Below, piece by piece: positions 1 through 9,772 of a DNA stretch of 64,000 nucleotides. Every line of letters begins with the position of its first letter. Position 1 is the stretch's first letter. Source of the DNA: Sipunculus nudus (Eukaryota > Annelida > Sipuncula > Golfingiida > Sipunculidae); NCBI GenBank assembly GCA_026874595.1, contig CM049318.1, forward strand, positions 60,420,250-60,484,249, given 5' to 3'. Both the position numbers and the translations under genes were made by a program. The notes under the pieces were generated by a model that saw only the letters and a program-made list of their open reading frames with translations, did no database searches and was not told where the DNA came from.

Positions 1-560
1 TGTAGGAATATGAAAAAATTGCCAACATAGAATAAAGGATTATGAAATGTGAATATGAAAAAAATTCCGACAGAGAATATAGGATTATGAATCCTGATAG
101 TTGTAGGAATATGAAAAAAAAATTCAGACATAGAGTATAGGATTGTGAATCCTGATAGTTGTAGGAATATGAATAAAAATTGCCAACATAGAATAAAGGA
201 TTATGAATCCTGAGAGTTGTAGGAATTTGAAAAAAATGCCGACATAGAATATAGGATTATGAATCCTGAGAGTTGTAGGAAAACGAAAAAAATATTGCCC
301 ACATAGAATATATAGGATTATGAATCCTGATAGTTTTAGGAATATGAAAAAAAATTGCGACATAGGATATATATAGGGTTAAGAATCCTGATAGTTGTAC
401 GAATATGATAAAAATTACCGACATAGGATACAGGGTTATGAATCCTGATAGTTGAAGGAATATAAAAAAAATTGCCAATATAGGATATAGGATTATGAAT
501 CCTGATAGCTATAGTTATATGAAACATTACCGACATAGGGTTACGAATCATGACAGACAT
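1..560. repeat. 58-bp minisatellite, about 9-10 copies
   Basis: A tandem repeat with a unit of about 58 bp. The landmark GAATCCTGA recurs at about 89, 147, 205, 261, 322, 383, 440 and 497, and a decayed copy is at 545. Spacing ranges from 56 to 61 bp. Units carry an A-run after GGAATATG and then GACATAG. The array is cut by the left window edge, so its true length is unknown. Short minus-strand ORFs across it only reflect the repeat period. Confidence 0.9.
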
Positions 561-1595
561 ATATTATTATGAACGATTATAGCTATAGGATTTTGACTAT
601 CATAGGATGAAAAATAATGGTAGTCATACCAGTAGGATTATGAATAACGAGAGCGTTATATAGAATTATGAATAATGAAAGCTAATGCAGCAGATTAATA
701 ATAATGAGAATAAAGTATTATAAATATCGCTATAGGTTTATAGACAATTATGGTTATAGGATTGTGTATACCAGAAATAATGATTGTCACAAGAATATGA
801 AAAATGTGTTAATTTTAATATCTTATCGAATCATTCTACAATATAATATAACTACGATATAGTTAGATATTGAAGTCATGTTCAATGGCAATCGAGGTGA
901 ATATTTAACATTATCGTGAGAACTTGCCATCAGTGACTCATACACAGCTTGAACCGGATGACATCAGTTTGTATATGTAGCACGGAAGAACCGAGCTATA
1001 TTAATCTCCATAAAGTATGGTCTGTTTATACCCGCTGCCGGCAGGTATGTTATTATATGTGAATACAGAATATGAAACTGTTGAGACATGTGTCATGCAC
1101 CAGCACAATGTAAAATTGCCATCTGTGCTCTGGCATGACGCGTGCTCTGATAATATTATCTACATACCAGGGACGAATCTGGAGTACAATTGGGCGGGTG
1201 GGGGTGGGGGTGGGGGGTAGGGGGGGGGGTGCTCTGAGGGAAGCTCTATAGTATAGAGCTCGAGGGGGAGGTATCGGGAAGGGGGCGTTTTCCCCCATAG
1301 ATTCCTATGGAAAATAATGGAAATTGGATGATGAATGGTGCCCATTCTTTTACCATAGACTTATTCCCATTTAATTTTTTTGAGGAAAACATGAAAAACG
1401 TGTTCTCTGCCAGAAATATAAAAGTATCTGCACAAAGTATAAAGTAGAAATAAACTTGCCCCAAGCGCGATCAGTGGCGGTATTAAAAAGGATAAACATG
1501 GCGTCCTGCTTTAATTATAATAACTAAAAATGTCGACATGCGGTAAAAAAGTCTTATTTATTTGTGGTTCTTGACAGATAATTGTATTCTTTTAG
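561..1595. other. Non-coding stretch, probable intron of the TMEM272-like gene
   Basis: AT-rich sequence. Decayed relatives of the minisatellite motif (AGGATTATGAAT) continue to about 780. A G-rich tract lies at 1192-1230. I see no exon with coding character here, so earlier exons of the plus-strand gene are probably left of the window. Confidence 0.5.
1192..1230 (+). repeat. G-rich tract with G-quadruplex potential
   Basis: Runs of three or more G occur at least five times in about 39 bases, separated by single T, C or TA. This fits the usual intramolecular G-quadruplex pattern on the plus strand. It lies about 365 bp upstream of the TMEM272-like exon. Homopolymer length is prone to assembly error. 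Confidence 0.6.
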
Positions 1596-1783
1596 GTTGT
1601 GTGTGGGTGTACCGTATATACCCGGACTACCAGAGCGACGACCCCGCTCAGCCCAGGTACTGCTCGGCCACCGTCTACCTGTTCACGTTCTGGCTCCTCA
1701 ACACAACCTTCATAATCTTCGGCCTCGGCATCATCTGTTGTTGTGTCTCGTGTTCATTCTTCTGTTGCTGTGTCAAAGAGTAA
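1596..1783 (+). CDS. Last coding exon of a TMEM272-like four-pass membrane protein (5' exons outside window)
   Basis: The exon follows a good acceptor (pyrimidine-rich stretch ending TTTTAG at 1590-1595). It contributes two bases of a split codon, 61 full codons and TAA at 1781-1783. The protein reads CVWVYRIYPDYQS, then a PxYC turn (PRYCSATVYLF), then a hydrophobic helix (LLNTTFIIFGLGIICCCV), and ends in a Cys-rich tail with FFCCCVKE. The order W-V-Y/F-x-x-Y, then YCxxTxYLFxFW, then a transmembrane helix and clustered cysteines matches what I recall of the C-terminal part of TMEM272-like proteins of invertebrates and vertebrates. Their biochemical role is unknown. Clustered cytosolic-side cysteines suggest palmitoylation (inference). 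Codons are markedly GC-richer than the flanks, which supports real coding sequence. The family call is from motif memory only. Confidence 0.65.
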
Positions 1784-1795
1784 ATTTCAAACCAT

Positions 1796-1858
<63 letters not shown>
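1796..1858. repeat. (CA)n followed by (TA)n microsatellite
   Basis: About 13 CA dinucleotides from 1796 run directly into about 18 TA dinucleotides. It lies just after the stop codon of the TMEM272-like exon, in its probable 3' UTR. Confidence 0.95.
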
Positions 1859-1860
<2 letters not shown>

Positions 1861-1919
1861 TTTTATAAATGCTATATGATATTCATTTACACATAGTAAA
1901 TATATAGTAAATGTATACG

Positions 1920-1920
<1 letters not shown>

Positions 1921-1976
<56 letters not shown>
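1921..1976. repeat. (TA)n microsatellite
   Basis: An almost pure TA dinucleotide run of about 56 bp. Confidence 0.95.
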
Positions 1977-1981
<5 letters not shown>

Positions 1982-2866
1982 TATTTGTTACACCAATCAC
2001 CAATCAAATGCTTAATTGAATACTGGGGTTCTGCTGTCAGATTGATTACTTGTGTCTGAAATCAATATTTTATGCAATTTTTCAAAGTTATTTATTGTTT
2101 ACCTGTAACTCGTAATTTTATCATTTTATCTGTAACTAGAATTAGTTTTACAACAGATAAATGACGTGGCCTTAACATGACTTTGTGTGCCAAAATATTT
2201 TCTTTTGTATTTTTTAAACGGACAGGATTTCGAGGTTTGGTAATACTTTCTCTTGCGATATAGATTACATTTAGTTGTTTCAGATTCTGTGCTTTTGTTT
2301 ATTTCTATAAAACACCTGCATATTCGTCGATCGCTTTATTACGCAGCGGTCACGCTACATTCGTTCTCACTATTTCCATTTGCCAAATGCTTGCAAATGT
2401 TGCATGCCTCTGTCGTAGCCTATATTTACGGCCGCCAGGGACTAATGAGTAAGGGGGGCTGCTATAGCTTTTCTCTTATTCTGATCTGCAATATCCTGCT
2501 CTCTTTGGTCGAAAAATAACTGGCCCTGTGCCAGCGCCATGGCGGCAGTATTCGACAAAGCAGACTTTCCAAGCAATGGATGAGAGGAATGACTGATTTT
2601 GAGAGATATGATGTGACCACTGCGTAAAAAGTGATGGAGAGGTGGATGTTTTATCCCCGAGACAATACATCCTAAACACAAATGGCAGAAAAAAAACATT
2701 GATAAAAGGACTCCGTTGGTCGCTCTGTCATACCTTAATGTACGGTCTGTATTGTGTGTAAATTAATATCTGTATAAATAAATGATTTGTTACTTAGTGT
2801 GGTGATCGATCAGTTTATGCATGCTGTAAATTATTTGTGTGATCCCCTCCCCCTTCAAGACACATA

Positions 2867-2883
2867 CCCCCCCCCCCCCCCCC
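2867..2883. repeat. Poly-C tract
   Basis: A run of about 17 C followed by a short ACAC stretch. It lies immediately at the left border of the 340-bp satellite block. Confidence 0.9.
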
Positions 2884-2889
2884 ACACAC

Positions 2890-5113
2890 ACATACAAATT
2901 CCATGAAAAATCTCCTTGGAAACCATATCCTTCGAGCTATGGGGCCCCAAAGTACCCCCCAGAAAAGTAAAAATTTCATACAAAAACTTCAATATCTCAT
3001 TAACTACTTGACTGATGGTCATGATTTTTGGCATACATATTGATCATGAGATGTTCCATCACTTCCTGCAGACTGGTGGCGCCACCTGTATTTTTCGATT
3101 TTTTACAAATTTTTTTCTCTATTTTTGGGACCTTTAAAAATGTGAACATCTGTTAACAAGGCACAAATCGTAAAGCCTAGACCTAGAATCTTAATTCTTG
3201 ATACACTGAGAGGTCCATGAAAAATCTCCTAGGAAACCAGAAATTAGGTCTCTGTTACCCATATCCTTCGAGCTATGGGGCCCCAAAGTACCCCCAAGAA
3301 TAGTAAAAAATTTCATACAAAAACTTCAATATCTCAATAACTACAACACTGATGGTCATGATTTTTGGCATACATATTGATCATGAGATGTTCCATAAGT
3401 TCCTGCAGACTGGTGGAGCCACCTGTATTTTTCGATTTTTTTTTTACAATTTTTTCCACTATTTTTGAGACGTTTAAAGATGCTGTCATCTGTTAACGTG
3501 GCACAAATCGTAACCGCTGGACCTAGAATCTTCATTCTCGACACACTGAGAAACCTATTAAAAGTCTCCGTGGAAACCATAAATTAGATATCTGTTACCC
3601 ATATCCTTCGAGCTATGGGGCCCCAAAGTACCCCCCAGAAAAGTAAAAAATTTCATACAAAAACTTCAATATCTCATTAACTACTTGACTGATGGTCATG
3701 ATTTTTGGCATACGTATTGATCATGAGATGTTCCATCACTTCCTGCAGACTGGTGGCGCCACCTGAATTTTTCGATTTTTTACGAATTTAAAAATGTGAA
3801 CAGCTGTTAACAGGGCACAAATCATAAAGACTGGACCTAGAATCTTCATTCTTGACACACTGAGAGGTCCATAAAAAGTCTGCATGGAAACCTGAAATAA
3901 GGTCTCTGTTACCCATATCCTTTGAGCTATGGGGGGCTCCCAATAACCCCCCAGAATAATGGAAAATTTGATAAAAAACAAACTGCAACATCTCAATAAC
4001 TACAACACTGATGGTCATGATTTTTGGCATACATATTGATCAAGAGGTGTTTCATCAATACCTGCAGACTGGTGGTGCCACCTGTATTTTTTCAAATTTT
4101 CACAATTTTTTTTTCTCTATTTTCGAGACCTTTCAGGATGTAGTTATCTGTCAACAGGGTACAAATCGTAAGGACTGGACCTAGAACCTTCATTGTTGAC
4201 ACACAGGGAGACCCATGATAAGTCTCCATGGACACCTGAAATAAGGTCTCTGTTACCCATATCCTTTGAGCTATGGCACTCCAAAGTACAGCTCAGAATA
4301 ATGGAAAATTTGATACAAAAGCTGAAGTATCTGAACAACTAATGCAGAGATCACCATAATTGTTTTCATGGATATTGATCATGGAGTGTTTCATCAGTTT
4401 CTGCAGACTGGTGGCACCACCTGTATTTGTTCGGGTTTTTTTACGATTTTTTTCTCTATTTTTGAGACCTTTAAAGTTATGAACATCTGTTAACAGGGCA
4501 CAAATCATTAAAACTGGACCTAGAATCTTCATTCTTGACACACAGGGAGATCCATGAAAAGTCTCCATGGAAACCTGAAATTAGGTCTCTGTTACCCATA
4601 TTCTTTAAGCTGTATGGCTCCAAATTACCCCCCAGAATAATCGAAAATTTGATACAAAAACTGCAGTATCTCAATAACTACAACACTGATGGTCATGATT
4701 TTCGGCATACATATTGATCATGACCTGTTCCATCAGTTTCTGCAGACTGGGTGCGCCACCTCTATTTTTTTCAAATTTTTACGATTTTTTTTTTCTCTTT
4801 TTTTGATACCTTTAAAGATGTGGTTATCTGTCAACAGGGTACAAATCGCAACAACTGGACCTAGAATCTTCAATCTTGTCATGCAAGAAGGCCCATGAAA
4901 AGTGCCTGTGGAAACTTAAAATTAGGTATCTGTTACCCATATCCTTCAAGCTATAGGACTCCGAAGTATCCCTCAGAATAATGGACAATTTGATACAAAA
5001 GCTGAAGTATCTGAACAACTAATGGGGAGATCACCATGATTCTTTGCATGGATATTGATGTTTGTAAGTGTTTTTATTAGTTTCTGCAGACTGGTGGAGC
5101 CACCTGTATTTTT
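2890..5113. repeat. 340-bp satellite array, about 6.5 copies
   Basis: The landmark ACTGGTGG recurs at about 3071, 3409, 3749, 4068, 4408, 4746 and 5090, giving periods of 338, 340, 319, 340, 338 and 344 bp. Each unit contains CTGCAGACTGGTGG with a GGTGGnnCCACC palindrome, an A/T-rich stretch, ACCTAGAATCTT, CCATGAAAA..TCTCC, GTTACCCATATCCTT and GAGCTATGG. Copies 1-3 resemble each other most, and copies 4-7 are more divergent. The array stops exactly where the neighbouring hairpin element begins at 5114. ORFs in this block are repeat artefacts. Confidence 0.92.
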
Positions 5114-6711
5114 GTACCCGCCAAAACGAAGTTTTGTGGATACTATGTTTTTGACCGGGTTCCTCCGCCGTTGCCGCGTTCGTTTCCAGAGAGCTCCTCT
5201 GGGACTTGATTTTATCAGCTTTCCAAGCTCATATCTCGGAAACCGTTTGACTGACCAGGAAATAAAATTTATACTAATGTAGCCCTTGGATAGCTCTATA
5301 ACATACACAAAAAATGGTGGCGCCACCTGTAACCATGTTTGCACAGTGTCCATCTGTTCATCTGCTTTTGGTTAAAATCACTCATATCTCTGCAGTGAAT
5401 TGAGTAATTCACCTGAAATTCGGCATGCGTATACATCCTGGATAGCTTTCTTGATTTTATGACAGGTGGCGCCATCTACATTCTCATTCACGCTGATGAC
5501 ATCCAAGCTCATATTTCGGGAACCGTTTGACCGATCGGGCCAAAATTTTGCATATAGATCTAACATAGCTCTTTATCATACGCTAAACTGGTGGCGCCAC
5601 CTGCAACCATTTTTGCACAGCGTCAGTCTGTTTGTCTGCCGTGCAATAATGTCACTCAAATCTCGGCAGTGGTTTGACATATCTGCCTAAAATTTTGCAG
5701 TTTTATACATCCTGGATAGCTTTCTTGATTTTATGACAGGTGGCACCACCTACATTCACGTTCACGCTGTTGACATCCAAGCTCATATCTCGGGAACCGT
5801 TTGCCCGATCGGGCCAAAATTTTGCATGTGTATAGATCTAACATAGCTATTTATCATACACAAAACTGGTGGCACCACCTGCAACCATTTTTGCACAGCG
5901 TCTGTCTGTTTGTCTGCCGTGCAATAAAGTCACTCACATCTTGGCAGTGGTTTGACATATCTGCCTAAAATTTTGCAGTTTTATACATCCTGGATAGCTT
6001 TCTTGATTTTTTGACAGGTGGCGCCACCTTTATTCTAGTTTATGCTGCAGACATCCAAGCTCATATCTCGGGAACCGTTTGAACGATTGGGCCAAAATTT
6101 TGCGAGTGTATAGATCTCACATAGGTCTTTATCATACACAAAACTGGAGGGGCCACCTGCAACCATTTTTGCACATTTTGCACAGCGTCTGTCTGTTGGT
6201 CTGCCGTGGCCTAAAATCACTCATTTCTCTGTAGTGGTTTGACATAACTGCCTAAAATTTTGCAGGTTTATACATCCTGGATAGCTTTCTTGATTTTGAC
6301 AGGTGGCGCCACCTACATTCTAGTTAACGCTGCACACATCCAAGCTAATATCTCAGGAACCATTTGACCGATTGGGCCAAAATTGTGCTTGTGTTTAGAT
6401 CTCACATAGGTCTTTATCATACACAAAACTGCAACCATTTTTGCACAGCGTCTGTCTGTTTGTCTGCCGTGGGCTAAAATCAATCATATCCATGTAGTGG
6501 TTTGACTTTTCTGCCTAAAATTTTGCATATGTATACAACTTGGACAGCTTTCTGGATTTGTGGTAGGTTGCACAACCTACATACACATTTAGGCTGCAGA
6601 CATCCATGATAATATGCAACATACCTCACTCTGTTTCCCCTTGCCACTCAATCCATGCCTCGCTTCACTCTGATTTTGGCAGATACACATAGTCACTTGT
6701 CGGTATTCTAG
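5114..6711 (-). mobile_element. Hairpin element A: Helentron-like (HINE-like) non-autonomous element with internal 280-bp tandem repeats
   Basis: The left end carries a hairpin (5114-5143, arms around GTACCCGCCAAAAC and GTTTTGTGGATAC). The right end (about 6671-6711) carries the reverse complement of the head seen in elements B and C (TAGAATAC..GTAGTCG..TATCCGCC, here decayed). Between them are monomers of about 278 bp (palindrome landmarks near 5319, 5591, 5869 and 6149). Each monomer holds two AGGTGGCGCCACCT-like palindromes and the phrase TCATATCTCGGGAACCGTTTG. Short subterminal inverted repeats (GTATCCGCCAAAA), a terminal hairpin and a central satellite together match the architecture known for Helentron-associated elements such as the pearl family of oysters. 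No protein is encoded. Confidence 0.65.
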
Positions 6712-7378
6712 TTTTTAAAGTTTACACATTTTTTCTCTATTTTTCAGATATATAAATACAGACTAAATCTTGGCCTGTTGGTTAATCTGTTTGATGCTTC
6801 AGTTGAATGGGTATCTACCATTCTGATGATAAAATTTCCTTTTGTGAATCTCTTCCCAGTCAGCTGATCGTCATGACCCATGGGTCACTTGTTGAAGATT
6901 CAGGAGGAATATTCCATTACATTTAAGAGGTATTCTGTATCACCACACTATATTTTTTGTTTCCAAAATGTTTATACCATTGTGATTATATAAAGCAGTT
7001 TCTTTGTTCAGGGCATAGACTGGCAAAGTCTACGCATTAACTTAAAAATTCACAACTAATAGTAAGAGAATTCGCCTCTAGATTGGATTTAATTAATAGT
7101 ACATGTATATAATTCGTGATATCAAACACGGCTCCATACATATACCGACTGGCACACTGGACGAGGCAGTAGTTGGCGCCACCTGTCACAAGCTAACTGA
7201 ATTGGGGGTGTTCTCCTGGTACGTCAAGAATAATTGGTATTTAACAGGATTTCACTGCATATAAAGCACACACCATTCAACCATCGCCGTGCATGACCTA
7301 AAGCGTGAGGTAATAATATTTAAGTGAGGGAATCGCCCGCTCCTCCAACAGCTTTGTGATGTACTAATATCATATGCA
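6712..7378. other. Spacer between the two head-to-head hairpin elements
   Basis: Unique-looking AT-rich sequence. It includes one isolated GGCGCCACCTG motif near 7177-7187 and GC-richer DNA at 7285-7350. No ORF with coding character was seen. Confidence 0.5.
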
Positions 7379-8826
7379 ACTAGAATACGGGTAGTCGACA
7401 AGCGACTACGTGTATCCGCCAAAATCAGAGAAGGACGGGTGAAGTGAGGCATGGATTGAGTGGCAAGGGGATATAGTTACATGTGTTAAATATTAGAATG
7501 GATCTCGGCCACATAAACATGATTGTAGGTGGCGCCACCTGTTATTTGAACAAGAAACTATCTAAGATATATACACTTGCAAAATTTCATGTGGAAAAGC
7601 AGAGATATGAGTGATTTTATCCCACAGCAGACAAACAGATGGACGCTGTGCAAAAATGGCTGCAGGTGGCGCCACCATTTTTGTTCATGTTATAAAGCTA
7701 TCCAAGGGCTACATTTGTGTAAATTTTATTTCCTGATTGGTCAAATGGTTCCTGATATATATGGGTTTATGTGTGGAGCATTAACATGAATGAGGTGGCG
7801 CCACCTGTCATAAAATCCAGAAAGCGATCTAGGATGTATATGCATGCCGATTTTTAGGTGAATTAGTCAAACCACTGCAGAGATACGAGTGATTTTTAAA
7901 CCAGGCAGATTAACAAATGGACACTGTGCAAACATGGTTGCAGGTGGTGCCACCTTTTGTTGTGTATGTTATAAAGCTATCCCAGGGCTACATTTGTGTA
8001 AAAATATTTTCCGGATCGGTCAAACGGTTCCCGAGATATATGGGTTTATGTGTGGAGCGTTAACGTGAATGTAGGTGGCGCCACCTGTTATAAAATCCAG
8101 AAAGCTATCTAGGATGTATATGCATGCCGAATTTTAGGTGAATTAGTCAAACCACTGCAGAGATATGAGTGATTTTAACCCCAGGCAGATGAACAGATGG
8201 ACACTGTGCAAACACGGTTGCAGGTGGCGCCACCTTTTGTTGTGTATGTTATAAAGCTATCTCAGGGCTACATTTGTGTAAAAATTTTTTCCGGATCGGT
8301 CAAACGGTTCCCGAGATATATGGGTTTATGTGTGGAGCATTAACGTGAATGTAGGTGGCGCCACCTGTCATAAAATCCAGAAAGCTATCTAGGATGTATA
8401 TGCATGCCGAATTTTAGGTGAATTAGTCAAACCACTGCAGAGATATGAGTGATTTTAACCCCAGGCAGATGAACAGATGGACACTGTGCAAACATGGTTG
8501 CAGGTGGCGTCACCTTTTGTTGTGTATGTTATAAAGCTATCCCAGGGCTACATTTGTGTAAAAATTTTTTCCGGATCGGTCAAACGGTTCCCGTGATATG
8601 AGGGTTTATGTGTGGAAACAGACGCACAAACGGACGCTGGGCAGAGACGAAAGGTCAGAGGTCAAGGTCACTTGGTTAGGCACCAGTTCACATGTGACCC
8701 GATAATTTGTGTAAGTTTCGGAAAAATCTGTCCAGTAGTCTCAGAGGAGTTCTCCGGAAACGAACTCGGCGGCGGCGGAACCCGGTCAAAAACATAGTAT
8801 CCGCAAAACTTCGTTTTGGCGGATAC
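7379..8826 (+). mobile_element. Hairpin element B: Helentron-like (HINE-like) copy facing element A
   Basis: The head at 7379 reads ACTAGAATACGG and then a perfect 7-bp stem (GTAGTCG / CGACTAC, loop ACAAG) followed by TATCCGCCAAAATCAGAG. The tail at 8797-8826 is a hairpin with arms GTATCCGC..AAAAC and GTTTTGGCGGATAC. GTATCCGCCAAAA at the head and TTTTGGCGGATAC at the tail form the inverted repeat. The interior holds three nearly identical monomers of about 280 bp (landmarks near 7795, 8073 and 8355), with two palindromes per monomer. Near the tail is ACGGACGC followed by GGTCAGAGGTCAAGGTCA. The high identity of these monomers suggests recent homogenisation. Confidence 0.7.
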
Positions 8827-9534
8827 AAATATCAGGCATTCGCCCGATTAACTTTGCAAGTCGTTTCAATAACTAGAGGATTTTAAAATTAGCGAGGCTT
8901 CATAAAAAAAAAGAAATGTTCAGGGTACTCTGTGACTAAAATACAGAACAAGCGGGAGATTTTTTTTTTTTTTTTAATGTTAAAATTTTGAAGATGAGAC
9001 AAAACACAACAATTTGTCAACTTTTAGGAAGAGACTTTTAAATTTTGATCCTTTAAATAAAGGATAAATCTATTCAAATGAAATCTATACCATAAACTTG
9101 TCTTTCTGTGTTAATATATTGGACTCGAACACACTATACCACTTGTCACCGACAGGTTTTGCCAGTGCAATGTCAACGGTGTTTTTTTTTTTTTTTACTA
9201 AAAGAAAGACAAGAAGACTGAAGACTGAGCCATTGTTTTTATTGATGATGATTAGAGCTACTATAATTCACTATAATGTTACATGACCAGTGCGACTTGC
9301 ACAAAGTGATCGGAAAATGAAATATGTCAATGGAACAGTCGTGGAGAGTGACACATAAAATACAGGCTACTTATATACTATCTATGTGGTTCGGTCGGAG
9401 TCACAGAGATGAGAAGCCCATTGAAAATACTCTGCAATCCAATAGGCATCTATACATGGTGGACAAAGAATTTACGGACAACCAACATATATTATAAGGA
9501 CTAACCCAACAGGTTACACTTTTAACGCAGTTGT

Positions 9535-9772
9535 CACCGCGCATTCGTTCTAAACTCATTCCAAGCAACCACTGCTTGCAATAGCAGACCTTGCAGTATA
9601 TCTCTACCATGACACTGGCACGGAGCAAAATGTTTCGACCAATGAGCGTAGAGTACCCGCAGTGCCAGCTGTCACTGTTTGGAACATACTTAGTCCTTGG
9701 TTGCAAGGTCTATGACTGCAGGCAGTGGTTGAGAGGCCTGAGTTTAGCACAAATGTACTATGACCAGTGCGC
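9535..9772. repeat. Long imperfect palindrome (foldback, about 240 bp)
   Basis: The left arm (9535-9600, ending in GACCTTGCAG) pairs with the right arm (about 9702-9772, starting TTGCAAGGTC). Matching blocks include TGCAAGGTCT, GCAGTGGTTG, TGAGTTTAG and GCGC, all in order. The inner parts also pair: ACACTGGCAC near 9610 with GTGCCAGCTGTCAC near 9662. The whole could fold into one long hairpin. A decayed MITE is the simplest reading. Confidence 0.6.

Larger units (their letters stand above)
1784..2800 (+). other. Probable 3' UTR of the TMEM272-like gene with AATAAA at 2777-2782
   Basis: After the stop codon come a CA/TA microsatellite, AT-rich sequence and an AATAAA hexamer at 2777-2782. A GT-rich stretch (TTACTTAGTGTGGTGATC) follows within 30 bp and could serve as the downstream element of a poly(A) site. 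This would give a 3' UTR of about 1 kb. No transcript evidence is available. Confidence 0.45.

Noticed and set aside
124-560. Minus-strand ORFs with repeated IRIHNPI-like text
   Set aside because: The peptide repeat merely reflects the 58-bp minisatellite; the three frames give equivalent repeats.
4973-5353. 126-codon minus-strand ORF and similar ORFs across 3.3-8.8 kb and 61.0-61.8 kb
   Set aside because: They cross unit borders of satellites and hairpin elements and recur with the repeat period. No protein family is recognisable.
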